Origin: Flavobacteriia bacterium
Lineage (GTDB): Bacteria; Bacteroidota; Bacteroidia; Flavobacteriales; Flavobacteriaceae
Direction: 5' to 3'
DNA: 41,438 nucleotides
Assembly (NCBI GenBank): GCA_011391075.1
Contig: JAABRF010000015.1
Coordinates: forward strand, 1-41,438
Part shown: in pieces, positions 33,486-41,438 of the stretch
Layout of the letters: each line of letters begins with the position of its first letter
Numbering within the stretch: the stretch's first letter is position 1
Program-made: the position numbers and the translations under genes
Notes under the pieces: model-generated
Database searches by the model: none
What the model was told of the DNA's origin: nothing
The model's input: only the letters and a program-made list of their open reading frames with translations

Positions 33486-35003
33486 ATGGATAGAACAACA
33501 CAATTCACCGACTACATCAATCAAGGTTATACTTCCAAAGGAGATTCCATCGTGTTGGGATCTGCAATGTTGGACGGCAAAACCATGACCAATACTTTTG
33601 TCAAAGTACCTTTAAAAACCCTCAATCGACATGGTTTGATTGCCGGGGCTACCGGTACCGGAAAAACAAAAAGTTTACAGGCCTTAGCCGAACAATTATC
33701 TGAAAAAGGTATTCCTGTGTTATTGATGGACATCAAAGGAGATTTGAGTGGTTTGGCCAAAGCTAGTCCGGGTCATGTGAAGATTGACGAACGTATGGCT
33801 GCTATTGGATTGCCTTTCACTCCAACGGCTTATCCCATCGAAATCATGACTCTTTCTCAACAAGAAGGCGTGAGATTGAGAGCTACAGTTATTGAGTTTG
33901 GGCCTGTTTTACTCTCGCGTATTCTCAATTTGAATGAAGCCCAAGAAGGAATCGTATCTGTGTTATTCAAATATTGCGACGACAATGGGTTGCCTTTATT
34001 GGATCTAAAAGATTTCCAAAAAGTATTGCATTTTGCTACCAATGAAGGAAAAGAAGAAATTCAAGAAGCCTATGGTTTGATTTCTACTGCCAGTACCGGT
34101 ACCATTTTAAGAAAGATTATCGAATTGGATCAACAAGGTGGTGATAAGTTTTTCGGCGAACGCTCATTTGATGTAAAGGATTTGACTCGTTTGGATGAAA
34201 AAGGTCGGGGAATCATCAATGTACTGAGAGTGACCGATATTCAAGACAAACCCAAGTTGTTTTCAACTTTTATGCTCCAATTGTTGGCAGAAGTTTATGC
34301 TACTTTCCCTGAAAGAGGTGATGCCGATCAACCCGAATTGATGATTTTTATAGATGAAGCCCATTTGGTGTTTGAAGAAGCGACCAAATCATTGTTGGAT
34401 CAAATAGAAACTGTAGTAAAACTTATCCGATCCAAAGGAGTAGGCGTGTATTTTGTCACCCAAAACCCTAAAGATGTGCCGGAAGATATCTTGGCGCAAT
34501 TGGGTTTGAAAATCCAACATTCGCTACGTGCATTTACTGCCAATGATCGTCAAGCCATTCGATTGACTGCTCAAAATTTCCCCGATACGGAATATTATGA
34601 AACTGAATCAGTTTTGACCAGTTTGGGTATTGGTGAAGCATTTGTAACCGTATTAAATGAGAAAGGGATTCCAACGCCATTGGCTGTTACCATGATGCGT
34701 GCACCACAAAGTAGGATGGACATCCTAACTCCCGATGAATTGGAGGATTTAATCAGCAGTTCTCGCTTGGTCGATAAATACAATGAAGAGGTAGACCGAG
34801 AAAGTGCCTATGAAATGTTGACCAAGAAAATTGAAGACATCAGGGAAGACAACGAAGATGAAGAACGCGACCAACAACGTGAAAAAGAACGTCGCCAAAC
34901 GTCAACTTCTAGAAGTACCCGTCAAAATCCAATTGTAAAAGTCGTTACTAGTGCAGGATTTATCAGAGGTGTTTTTGGAATTTTATCAAAAGTATTGAGA
35001 TAA
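33486..35003 (+). CDS. HerA-like ATPase (DUF853 family)
   Basis: This is a 505-residue hexameric-type ATPase of the HerA/FtsK superfamily, DUF853 branch. It has Walker A GATGTGKT (54-61) and Walker B MIFIDEAHLVFEE (about 284-296), with SKGVGVYFVTQNPKDVPEDIL carrying the sensor polar residue (about 317-337). The C-terminal tail is highly charged (EDNEDEERDQQREKERRQ). In archaea and some bacteria HerA pumps DNA with the nuclease NurA; no NurA gene or partner is nearby. The next gene is ppa after 227 bases, so it appears monocistronic. Function in bacteria is not established. Confidence 0.87.
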   Translation: MDRTTQFTDYINQGYTSKGDSIVLGSAMLDGKTMTNTFVKVPLKTLNRHGLIAGATGTGKTKSLQALAEQLSEKGIPVLLMDIKGDLSGLAKASPGHVKIDERMAAIGLPFTPTAYPIEIMTLSQQEGVRLRATVIEFGPVLLSRILNLNEAQEGIVSVLFKYCDDNGLPLLDLKDFQKVLHFATNEGKEEIQEAYGLISTASTGTILRKIIELDQQGGDKFFGERSFDVKDLTRLDEKGRGIINVLRVTDIQDKPKLFSTFMLQLLAEVYATFPERGDADQPELMIFIDEAHLVFEEATKSLLDQIETVVKLIRSKGVGVYFVTQNPKDVPEDILAQLGLKIQHSLRAFTANDRQAIRLTAQNFPDTEYYETESVLTSLGIGEAFVTVLNEKGIPTPLAVTMMRAPQSRMDILTPDELEDLISSSRLVDKYNEEVDRESAYEMLTKKIEDIREDNEDEERDQQREKERRQTSTSRSTRQNPIVKVVTSAGFIRGVFGILSKVLR

Positions 35004-35083
35004 TATGATTTTTTGAGATAGAGGAATTTGGATTTTAAGTGAAGGAGTTGAAGATATTTATATTGAGAAATATATCATTCAAT

Positions 35084-35106
35084 GCTTCGACTTCGCTCAG
35101 CAACCG
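35084..35106. repeat. GC-rich repeat-like element (CTTCGACTTCGCTCAG)
   Basis: In an otherwise AT-rich gap, CTTCGACTTCGCTCAG is bounded by TGCT and AGCA, which can pair. I recall this motif as an interspersed intergenic element in other flavobacterial genomes, not verified. Confidence 0.45.
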
Positions 35107-35200
35107 TAACTAATATCTCTATAACTATTCGATCCATTCAATGGCATAATAACTCAATTCTTTTCTAACTTATGATTAGGAAATCTAACGACTAAAACCC

Positions 35201-35208
35201 TATATTTG
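35201..35208 (+). promoter_or_regulatory. -7 box of ppa
   Basis: TATATTTG matches TAnnTTTG, 22 bases before the ATG. Confidence 0.5.
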
Positions 35209-35230
35209 CGACATTAAAAAATAATTTAAA

Positions 35231-35791
35231 ATGATCAATAAATTTAGTGCATGGCACAACGTTTCTCCGGGCGATAATTTACCTGAAATTGTAAATGGGA
35301 TCATCGAAATTCCTAAAGGTTCTCGTGCTAAATACGAATTGGATAAAGAAAGCGGATTTTTGAAAATGGACCGCGTTTTATATTCATCAGTATATTATCC
35401 TGCTAATTATGGTTTCATACCCCAAACCTATTGCGATGACCATGACCCATTGGATATTTTAATTATTTCACAAGTAGATATCGTACCTATGTGTATCGTT
35501 TCTGCTAAAGTAATTGGCGTTATGCGCATGTTGGATAATAACGAAGCTGATGACAAAATCATAGCTGTTGCTGTTGGAGATCCTAGTGTTGCTCACATCA
35601 AAGATATTTCTGAATTACCTCCACATTTTATTTCCGAAATTGAACATTTCTTTATGGAATACAAACGTTTGGAAAACAAAGAGGTAAAAGTGGAAAACTT
35701 TTTAGGAAGAGAAGTAGCGATTGAAATACTTCAAGATGCTTTCAAAATGTACCACGAGTATTTTACACCCAAAATTATGAAATCCAAATAA
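35231..35791 (+). CDS. ppa: Inorganic pyrophosphatase (family I)
   Basis: Ppa hydrolyses pyrophosphate to two phosphates and pulls biosynthetic reactions forward in the cytosol. The 186-residue length is normal. The family signature [10 protein letters not shown] (69-78) gives metal Asp ligands 70, 72 and 75, and the substrate segments [11 protein letters not shown] (26-36) and [12 protein letters not shown] (56-67) are complete. [12 protein letters not shown] (102-113) supplies the remaining acidic residues. Its terminator lies inside the 3' end of convergent phoH. Confidence 0.97.
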   Translation: MINKFSAWHNVSPGDNLPEIVNGIIEIPKGSRAKYELDKESGFLKMDRVLYSSVYYPANYGFIPQTYCDDHDPLDILIISQVDIVPMCIVSAKVIGVMRMLDNNEADDKIIAVAVGDPSVAHIKDISELPPHFISEIEHFFMEYKRLENKEVKVENFLGREVAIEILQDAFKMYHEYFTPKIMKSK

Positions 35792-35797
35792 CCGATT

Positions 35798-36748
35798 TTA
35801 TTCGCCGTCTATTTCTTTATAGGCGGCGATTATTTTTTTAACCAATCGGTGACGCATCACATCTTTATCGTCCAAGTGAATAATAGATATTCCGTGAATA
35901 TGGCTCAAAGCTGCAACAGCTTCCTTGAGTCCTGAGGTTTGTTTTTTAGGCAAATCTACTTGCCCAGGATCTCCTGTAATCACAAATTTGGCTTCCATAC
36001 CCATACGGGTCAAAAACATCTTCATTTGCATGTGCGTGGCATTTTGGGCTTCATCCAATATGACAAAACTTTCATTCAAAGTACGACCACGCATAAATGC
36101 CAAAGGGGCAATTTGAATGATTCCTTTCTCAAAATAACCTTGTAATTTCTCATGAGGAATCATATCGCGCAAAGCATCGTATAAGGGTTGCATATAGGGA
36201 TCGAGTTTTTCTTTCAAATCTCCGGGTAAAAAACCAAGGTTTTCTCCGGCTTCCACCGCTGGTCGGGTTAAGATGATTTTACGTACTTCTTTTTCTTTCA
36301 GGGCTTTAACTGCCAAAGCTACGGCAGTATAAGTTTTACCTGTTCCGGCTGGCCCAACGGCAAAAAGCATATCGTTTTTCTTTAAAGCTTTGACCATTTC
36401 TTGCTGATTCTTGGTACGTGCCTTGATGATCTTGCCATTGACTCCGTGAATCAGAATGTCATCACCCAGCATTTCTTTATCCAAGTCATGAGCAGCATTC
36501 AACATCAAAATGCGTTCGATACTGTTTTCATCTATGGAATTAAAACGATTGAAATAATCGGTGAGCATTTGCAATCTTTTCTCAAACTCATCAATGATTT
36601 CGGCTTCTCCGAAAACTTTGATTTGAGCATCTCGAGCCACAATTTTGAGCTTGGGAAAATGCTCTTTGATGATTTGTAAATATTTGTTATTGACCCCAAA
36701 CAAGTCGGATGGGTTGATTTCAGTGATTTCGATTAATCTTTCGTTCAA
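35798..36748 (-). CDS. PhoH-like ATPase
   Basis: This is a cytosolic P-loop ATPase of the PhoH/YbeZ group, often linked to RNA and ribosome metabolism. A KH-like N-terminal part (about 20-60) is followed by the P-loop VGPAGTGKT (131-139), the segment LTRPAVEAGENLGFLPGDL, the Walker B FVILDEAQNAT and the C-terminal helices ending AAYKEIDGE. 316 residues is normal. The start is TTG (encoding NERLIEITE next); no ATG lies in frame upstream before a stop codon, and the family usually begins with this phrase. It is convergent with ppa, six bases between stop codons. Confidence 0.92.
   Translation of the reverse strand: MNERLIEITEINPSDLFGVNNKYLQIIKEHFPKLKIVARDAQIKVFGEAEIIDEFEKRLQMLTDYFNRFNSIDENSIERILMLNAAHDLDKEMLGDDILIHGVNGKIIKARTKNQQEMVKALKKNDMLFAVGPAGTGKTYTAVALAVKALKEKEVRKIILTRPAVEAGENLGFLPGDLKEKLDPYMQPLYDALRDMIPHEKLQGYFEKGIIQIAPLAFMRGRTLNESFVILDEAQNATHMQMKMFLTRMGMEAKFVITGDPGQVDLPKKQTSGLKEAVAALSHIHGISIIHLDDKDVMRHRLVKKIIAAYKEIDGE
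35802..35839 (+). terminator. ppa terminator inside the phoH coding sequence
   Basis: An 11-bp stem (TCGCCGTCTAT, 35802-35812, with ATAGGCGGCGA, 35819-35829; one G-T pair) is followed by a T run. It starts 11 bases after the ppa stop codon and lies wholly inside the last codons of the convergent phoH gene. Confidence 0.85.
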
Positions 36749-37051
36749 ATGCGGTATGGTTTTAATGAATTTATTGAGATAGCTAACTGTTTAATCTATT
36801 CTCAGATTGGTTTAAATGAATCTTGCAGCAAATCTTCAAACAAATATCCATATAATTTTCAAATTTTAGTCTCAAATTATGGTAAATTTATGTAGGTTTG
36901 TACATTGACAAGGCTAATGTATTAAAAATATAATTTGATATGGTCAAGCCAATGTGAAATTTTTGTTGAGTAATTGAAAAAAGTGATTTCATACCGGTAA
37001 TTGGTTATGAATTAAACGCATTTAAACCCAAATTTAAACCTGCAAATATCT
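36749..37051. other. Divergent spacer between phoH and the SAM hydrolase-like gene
   Basis: About 300 bases without a supportable ORF. No full TAnnTTTG box is seen in either direction, so the promoters of both genes remain undefined. Confidence 0.45.
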
Positions 37052-37882
37052 GTGTCTATTATAACACTAACATCCGATTTTGGGAACAAAGATTATGCTG
37101 TAGCAGCTGTAAAAGCTCGTTTGTTCAGCCTGAAATCCGATTTGAGTATTGTGGATATCAGTCATGAAATTGCGCCTTATCAAGTGGTGGAAGCAGCTTT
37201 TATCGTAAATGCAGTTTACAGCCAATTTCCTTCGAAATCTATTCACATCATTGGTGTTGACGCCGAACAAGGCAATGCTCAAAAACATTTGATTGTTCAG
37301 ATAGATGATCAAATATTTATAGGTGCCGACAATGGTTTTTTCTCTTTATTGCAATCCGTTTCACCCATTCAAAAAATTATTGAAATCAAACATCCATTAT
37401 CAGAAAACAGTATTTTTCCGATGAAAGATGTTTTTTGTGAGATAGCTGTAAAAATAGCCCAACAAGTGCCTTTGGAAAAATTTGGAAAGACCATTCAAAC
37501 TGTAAAAGAATGGAAACAGATCAATCCCGATTTGAGTAACTCAAATGAGATCATTGGACATATCGTATATGTAGATCGATTTGGAAATTTAATAACCGAC
37601 ATTTCCAAAACGCTATTTCAGCAAAAAGTTCAAAATAAGAAGTTTGAAATCAAAGCCAGTAGTTCCAAAATCAATAAAGTTTACAATAAATATGATGATT
37701 TTGCCGTTACAGAATCTTCGGTGGAAATCATTAAAAACAAAGCAGGGAAAGCCATGGCAGTTTTCAATTCATTGGATTTGTTGGAAATAGCCTTGTATAA
37801 GAGTAATCCTTTGCATGGTGGTAGCGCCTCAATATTGCTGGGATTGGATGTAGGTGATAGTATCAGAATCATTTGTGATTGA
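37052..37882 (+). CDS. SAM hydroxide adenosyltransferase-like protein (DUF62)
   Basis: This is a homologue of the SAM hydrolase/halogenase fold: the known enzymes split S-adenosylmethionine with water to adenosine and methionine, or with chloride or fluoride in specialised forms. 276 residues. The start motif TLTSDFGNKDYAVAAVK (5-21), VDISHEIAPYQVVEAAFI (34-51), GADNGFFSLL and YVDRFGNLITDI are family marks. The usual VDPGVG segment reads VDAEQGNAQKH here; I recall the same change in other flavobacteria. The GTG start begins the first strand (MSIITLTSDFG). The next gene is 42 bases downstream on the same strand. Confidence 0.86.
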   Translation: MSIITLTSDFGNKDYAVAAVKARLFSLKSDLSIVDISHEIAPYQVVEAAFIVNAVYSQFPSKSIHIIGVDAEQGNAQKHLIVQIDDQIFIGADNGFFSLLQSVSPIQKIIEIKHPLSENSIFPMKDVFCEIAVKIAQQVPLEKFGKTIQTVKEWKQINPDLSNSNEIIGHIVYVDRFGNLITDISKTLFQQKVQNKKFEIKASSSKINKVYNKYDDFAVTESSVEIIKNKAGKAMAVFNSLDLLEIALYKSNPLHGGSASILLGLDVGDSIRIICD

Positions 37883-37924
37883 TCAACTTATTCAAATAAA
37901 ATAATTATTTAATTAAACTTATAC

Positions 37925-38215
37925 ATGTTAACCAGAATTGTAAAAATGCATTTTCATACGGAAAAAGTTACCGATTTTTTAGCTCATTTTGAAACCATTA
38001 AAGATAAAGTGAGAAATCAACCCGGTTGTAGATCCATGCATTTGTATCAAGACACACAAAATCCAGACATCTATTTTACGATAAGCCTTTGGGAACAAGA
38101 ATCAGATTTGGAGCACTATCGCACTTCTCCATTTTTTAAAGAAGTATGGTATTATACCAAATCCCTTTTTCAGGAAAAAGCTGAAGCTTGGACCCTTGAT
38201 AAATTGGGTGTGTAG
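37925..38215 (+). CDS. ABM-domain protein (putative quinol monooxygenase)
   Basis: This 96-residue protein has the typical ABM ferredoxin-like pattern: strand RIVKMHFHTEKVTDFLAHF, the turn NQPGCRSMHLYQDTQNPDIYFTISLWE and the helix ESDLEHYRTSPFFKEVW. The motif FxxxxxWEsxxdlexHxxsp is characteristic of the YgiN-like group. Family members include quinol monooxygenases and heme-degrading enzymes; the function here is not known. The order DUF62 gene, ABM gene, gldF, gldG appears to be a flavobacterial neighbourhood. Confidence 0.85.
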   Translation: MLTRIVKMHFHTEKVTDFLAHFETIKDKVRNQPGCRSMHLYQDTQNPDIYFTISLWEQESDLEHYRTSPFFKEVWYYTKSLFQEKAEAWTLDKLGV

Positions 38216-38220
38216 GCGTG

Positions 38221-38293
38221 CCTTGTCTCTACTATGACAAGACAAAGACATACAAGACAACGAGACAAGGTGTGACTTGTCTTTACTATGACA
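38221..38293. repeat. Nested direct and inverted repeats before gldF
   Basis: An 18-bp direct repeat (CTTGTCTCTACTATGACA, 38222-38239, and 38276-38293 with one difference) surrounds GACAA units. CCTTGTCTC (38221-38229) and GAGACAAGG (38262-38270) form a perfect 9-bp inverted repeat. Confidence 0.8.
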
Positions 38294-38312
38294 ATTTAAT
38301 TAAACATCAATC

Positions 38313-39029
38313 ATGTTCGCTATATTTAAAAAAGAATTTAATGCTTTCTTTGCCAGTTCGATAGGCTATTTGGTCGTCGGATTATTTTTATTGTTCAACG
38401 GACTTTTGTTGTGGTATTTCAAAGGAAATTGGAATATTTTCAACATAGGTTTTGCCGATTTACAAGCTTTTTTTGAAAGTACACCTTGGCTCTTGGTGTT
38501 GCTTATTCCCGCTATAACCATGCGTATGTTTAGTGATGAATATCTCACCGGTACCATAGAAATATTAAAAACCCGACCGGTAACTGTTTGGCAGGTCGTT
38601 ATGGGTAAATTTTTTGCCGGGCTTTCAGTTGTATTTCTGAGTTTGATTCCCACTTTATTATATGCTATCAGTATCAGTCGATTGTCTCAACCTGCTCGTA
38701 TAGATTGGGGAAGTATTATTGGATCTTATTTAGGATTGTTTCTATTGGGTGCTGCATTTACGACGATAGGATTATTTGCTTCCATACTTTCCAAAAATCA
38801 ATTGATTGCATTTCTCGTAGGTTTGATACTCATTTTTGTTTTGTATTGGGGTTTTGAACAATGGGCATTGTGGAACAATAATTTGCCGGTATTTATTCAA
38901 AAATTAGGCATGTTTGACCATTATAAAAGCATTGGAAGAGGCGTAGTAGATAGTCGAGATTTAATTTATTTTGGAAGTGTTATATTTTTATTTCTTTGGT
39001 TAACCAAACAAAAGTTTGCTCAAAAATAA
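38313..39029 (+). CDS. gldF: Gliding-motility ABC transporter permease GldF
   Basis: GldF is the membrane part of the GldA-GldF-GldG ABC transporter; in Flavobacterium johnsoniae gld genes of this complex have been linked to gliding. The 238-residue product is an ABC-2 type permease. It has six hydrophobic segments, opening with MFAIFKKEFNAFFASSIGYLVVG and including the loop TMRMFSDEYLTGTIEILKTRPVT (about 69-91), a hallmark of the family. It is followed by gldG 63 bases downstream. The ATPase GldA is not in this window. Confidence 0.92.
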   Translation: MFAIFKKEFNAFFASSIGYLVVGLFLLFNGLLLWYFKGNWNIFNIGFADLQAFFESTPWLLVLLIPAITMRMFSDEYLTGTIEILKTRPVTVWQVVMGKFFAGLSVVFLSLIPTLLYAISISRLSQPARIDWGSIIGSYLGLFLLGAAFTTIGLFASILSKNQLIAFLVGLILIFVLYWGFEQWALWNNNLPVFIQKLGMFDHYKSIGRGVVDSRDLIYFGSVIFLFLWLTKQKFAQK

Positions 39030-39092
39030 ATTACAAATTTAATTTAACTCAATAAAATAATTCATATTTTATTTTTACACCATAGTAAAAAG

Positions 39093-40739
39093 ATGAAGAG
39101 TAATTTGATACAAGTATTAAAAGTTATTGCAATCATTATTGGAATCAATCTCATAGCTTCCAAATTATATTTTCGGTCCGATTTAACATCGGATAAACGC
39201 TATACTTTATCTAAAATTAGTGAAAGAATGGTTCACAAGTTTACAGATAGAGTTCAAGTAGATGTTTATTTAAAAGGTGATTTTCCGCTGGATTTCAGAA
39301 GATTGAGTCAAGCAACTCAACAACATCTGGAAGAATTAAAAGCTCAAAATTCAAAAATATTTTTCAAATTCATTGATCCTACAGGAATAGAAGAAAAACT
39401 CGTCAAAAATGGATTACAACCCAGTGCGCTTACCATAGAAGAGGAGGGAAGTGTTTCTGAAAAATTAATATTTCCATATGCCATTGCCAAATATGATAAA
39501 AAGGAAGTTATCATTCCTCTTTTACTCAATTCATCCGAAGGTCAAGAAAAACAATTACAACGATCTATAGAAAATTTGGAATATGCCTTTAGTGATGCCT
39601 TTAGCAAATTAACTTCCAAAAAACAAAAAACCATTGCTGTGCTTAGAAGTAACGGTACTTTGGAAGATATTTACCTTTATGATTTTTTGTCTTCTTTAAA
39701 AGATAAATACAATTTAGCGCCATTTACTTTGCAACCATTGGCTGCTGTTCCGCAAGATATTTTAAAAGAACTCAATAAATATGATGTTCTTATTGTTGCC
39801 AAACCTACTGTAGCATTTAGCGAACAAGACAAACTCGTCTTGGATCAATACATCATGAATGGCGGTAAAACCCTTTGGATGTTGGATCAAGTATATGCCG
39901 AAATGGATAGTTTGCAGCAAACAGGTGAAGCCATGTTTATCCCAAGAGATTTGGGTTTGACCGATTTGTTGTTTTCCTATGGCGTCAGAGTTAATTTTAA
40001 CTTGGTTCAGGATTTATACAGTAGTAAAATTGCCATTGCTACAGGAAATGTTGGGGATCAAACCCAATTCAAACAGTTTTTATGGCGGTATTATCCCTTG
40101 ATTACACCCAATCCCAAGCATCCGATTACCAAAAATATTGAAGCCGTCAATTTGAAATTTCCTTCCGAAATTGATACTTTGAAAAATAATATTCACAAGG
40201 AAATATTATTACAAACATCTCCTTTGACCAAGACAACAGGATTACCCAATATTGTGAGTTTGCTAACATTGGCCGACAAAGTTAATCCTGCCGAGTTTAA
40301 AGCCGAGCCTAAAAATCTAGGGGTTTTATTGGAAGGTCGTTTCACATCGGCTTATGCTTACCGAACCCAACCATTTGCGACAGAATTTAAAAAACAAAGT
40401 GAGCCCAATAAAATGATTGTCATCTCCGATGGAGACATTTGCGCCAATCAGATTCAGGATGGAAATCCCACTTCGCTCAATGTCGACAAATGGACCGGAC
40501 AATACTTTGGAAACAAGGACTTTTTATTAAATGCAGTAGATTATTTGGTTGATGATTCAGGTTTGCTGACCTTAAGAGGCAAAACGTTGGAAATACAAAT
40601 GCTCAACAAACAAAAAGTAGCGACCGATAAAGGATTTTGGCAATTTATTAATATTGTTTTGCCAGTTATATGGCTAGGTATTTTTGCTTTAGGTTACACT
40701 TATTGGCGTAAGCGTAAGTATGCTAAAGTGATTGGATAA
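39093..40739 (+). CDS. gldG: Gliding-motility ABC transporter auxiliary protein GldG
   Basis: This is a 548-residue membrane-anchored protein with one N-terminal membrane helix (VLKVIAIIIGINLIASKLYF) and one near the C-terminus (FINIVLPVIWLGIFALGYTY) followed by a basic end. The large periplasmic part between them has the GldG/ABC-transporter auxiliary domain pattern: SDLTSDKRYTLSKIS near 30-44, KFIDPTGIEE near 93-102, and NKYDVLIVAKPTVAFSEQDK near 229-248. It is paired with gldF and belongs to the same transporter. Confidence 0.92.
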   Translation: MKSNLIQVLKVIAIIIGINLIASKLYFRSDLTSDKRYTLSKISERMVHKFTDRVQVDVYLKGDFPLDFRRLSQATQQHLEELKAQNSKIFFKFIDPTGIEEKLVKNGLQPSALTIEEEGSVSEKLIFPYAIAKYDKKEVIIPLLLNSSEGQEKQLQRSIENLEYAFSDAFSKLTSKKQKTIAVLRSNGTLEDIYLYDFLSSLKDKYNLAPFTLQPLAAVPQDILKELNKYDVLIVAKPTVAFSEQDKLVLDQYIMNGGKTLWMLDQVYAEMDSLQQTGEAMFIPRDLGLTDLLFSYGVRVNFNLVQDLYSSKIAIATGNVGDQTQFKQFLWRYYPLITPNPKHPITKNIEAVNLKFPSEIDTLKNNIHKEILLQTSPLTKTTGLPNIVSLLTLADKVNPAEFKAEPKNLGVLLEGRFTSAYAYRTQPFATEFKKQSEPNKMIVISDGDICANQIQDGNPTSLNVDKWTGQYFGNKDFLLNAVDYLVDDSGLLTLRGKTLEIQMLNKQKVATDKGFWQFINIVLPVIWLGIFALGYTYWRKRKYAKVIG

Positions 40740-40898
40740 AATTGCAGTGTGAAATAAATTTTATAGTTTGAATTGCATTGGTTATCAAAATTTCAATGGA
40801 AAATCAAATGATAATGCTTAAAACTTCACGTCGTTAAAATTGCTATTTAACCTTTTAAGTAATTTCATGTGTTTATTTTTATTTGATTTTATTGGTTT

Positions 40899-40952
40899 CA
40901 CCCGCTTCGCAGCGAGGTGAGTGGAATAGCCATTCCCGATAGCTATCGGGAC
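40899..40952. repeat. Three adjacent hairpins including palindrome copy 2
   Basis: CACCCGCT-TCGC-AGCGAGGTG (40899-40919, one bulge), GGAAT-AGCC-ATTCC (40923-40936) and the TCCCGATAGCTATCGGGA palindrome (40934-40951) follow one another in 54 bases. The last is identical over 19 bases to the copy before hemW. Confidence 0.7.
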
Positions 40953-41061
40953 ATTTCATCTTCATTAACTTGAAGGATGAGTTCAATTCTATTATTTATA
41001 AAAGTGTGAATCATATAAATTATTTAAATTATAATGTAACACCTAACCCTTATTATACCTT

Positions 41062-41069
41062 TATTTTTG
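41062..41069 (+). promoter_or_regulatory. -7 box before the last lipoprotein gene
   Basis: TATTTTTG matches TAnnTTTG, 29 bases before the start codon. Confidence 0.45.
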
Positions 41070-41098
41070 CTCAATTAATAACATTAAATTATCACCAA

Positions 41099-41438
41099 AT
41101 GAGAAAAATTAATTTGTTTTTAGGTATTGCTTTTATAGCACTAACCTTTGTTTCTTGTAAAAATGAAAAAGAAACCAAAGCTCAAAAATCAATTGACACA
41201 TACGTAGTCTACGTTGATTCGCTTGGAAATTTAGATCGGGTTTTATTACAAACCAATTGGTCTGACATTGATGCATCTTATCAAACCAAAACCAGGGAAG
41301 CAGAAATTGCTTTGCAAGATTTAATTGATAAAGAAAAGGCTGAAAAAGATATTCAAGCCAGCAAAGAAAAGTATGAAGCTTTAAGAGCTGAAATGGCAGC
41401 CACAAGTGTTGCCAATGCCAAACAAAGAGTAAGAAACC
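41099..41438 (+). CDS. Lipoprotein, incomplete at the window end
   Basis: The first 113 residues of a lipoprotein that runs out of the window. The signal has a lipobox FVSCKN (Cys20). After a Lys/Glu-rich linker the mature part reads DTYVVYVDSLGNLDRVLLQTNWSD and then a helical, charged stretch with many Glu, Lys and Ala (KEKAEKDIQASKEKYEAL), suggesting a coiled coil or a helical bundle. It resembles small secreted helical proteins of flavobacteria of unknown function; the exact family cannot be decided from this piece. ATG start at the expected distance after a -7 box. Confidence 0.75.
   Translation, partial: MRKINLFLGIAFIALTFVSCKNEKETKAQKSIDTYVVYVDSLGNLDRVLLQTNWSDIDASYQTKTREAEIALQDLIDKEKAEKDIQASKEKYEALRAEMAATSVANAKQRVRN

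Larger units (their letters stand above)
40740..41098. other. Spacer after gldG with GC-rich hairpins
   Basis: No gene seen. A cluster of three small hairpins (40899-40952) interrupts AT-rich DNA, and a -7 box precedes the next gene. No clear gldG terminator was found; the hairpins may do this job but lack T runs. Confidence 0.5.

Noticed and set aside
37052-37882. SAM hydrolase-like gene as a phage anti-restriction gene
   Set aside because: The surroundings are chromosomal housekeeping and gliding genes, and the family is common in non-viral flavobacterial genomes.

Overview
The window reads as chromosomal DNA of a low-GC Bacteroidota bacterium, most likely a member of the Flavobacteriia. 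The signs are a gldF-gldG gliding-motility ABC transporter pair, a type III glutamine synthetase, a FolK-deoxynucleoside kinase fusion, many lipoproteins with a Cys lipobox, an absence of Shine-Dalgarno sequences, and repeated TAnnTTTG -7 boxes of the Bacteroidetes type. Gene density is high and almost all genes are housekeeping. No phage, insertion sequence, CRISPR array or classical defence island is visible.

Layout. Bases 1-230 hold the end of an rRNA operon (5S rRNA plus terminator). A minus-strand block (550-7289) carries an outer-membrane porin, a large secreted protein of unknown function, a secreted M48 metalloprotease, folD and ffh. From 7626 a plus-strand pair (pgsA and a PAP2 phosphatase) probably makes phosphatidylglycerol. 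tRNA-Leu(GAG) and aroK follow, then a minus-strand group of a PyrR-like phosphoribosyltransferase, a TPMT-like methyltransferase and an Hsp15-type S4 protein. Next are an FKBP lipoprotein with an acidic tail, an ECF sigma factor with a 47-residue companion protein, an endonuclease III without any cysteine, an M48 lipoprotein, an alpha/beta hydrolase, an MsrB lipoprotein and a DUF1853 protein.

From 17242 to 26063 the minus strand carries a PHP phosphatase, a five-LysM/periplasmic-binding fusion, guaA, a DUF2807 protein, a YebC-family regulator, nadK, a CBS-CBS-ACT protein and an AT-rich orphan. The plus strand resumes with pdxJ, the type III glutamine synthetase and hemW. FolK-dNK and a DUF4369 lipoprotein follow on the minus strand. 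A HerA-like ATPase, ppa, convergent phoH, a SAM hydrolase-like gene, an ABM-domain gene and gldFG come next, and a lipoprotein gene is cut by the window end.

The points most worth following are small or structural: a 46-codon ORF (33159-33299) with its own terminator-like hairpin; the tiny protein after the ECF sigma factor in the place where an anti-sigma gene might be; the cysteine-free Nth; the ppa terminator embedded in the phoH coding sequence; and several intergenic repeat families (8-bp tandem repeats, TTTAAAG heptads attached to stop codons, and a 19-bp palindrome present twice). No clear new multi-gene system was found.
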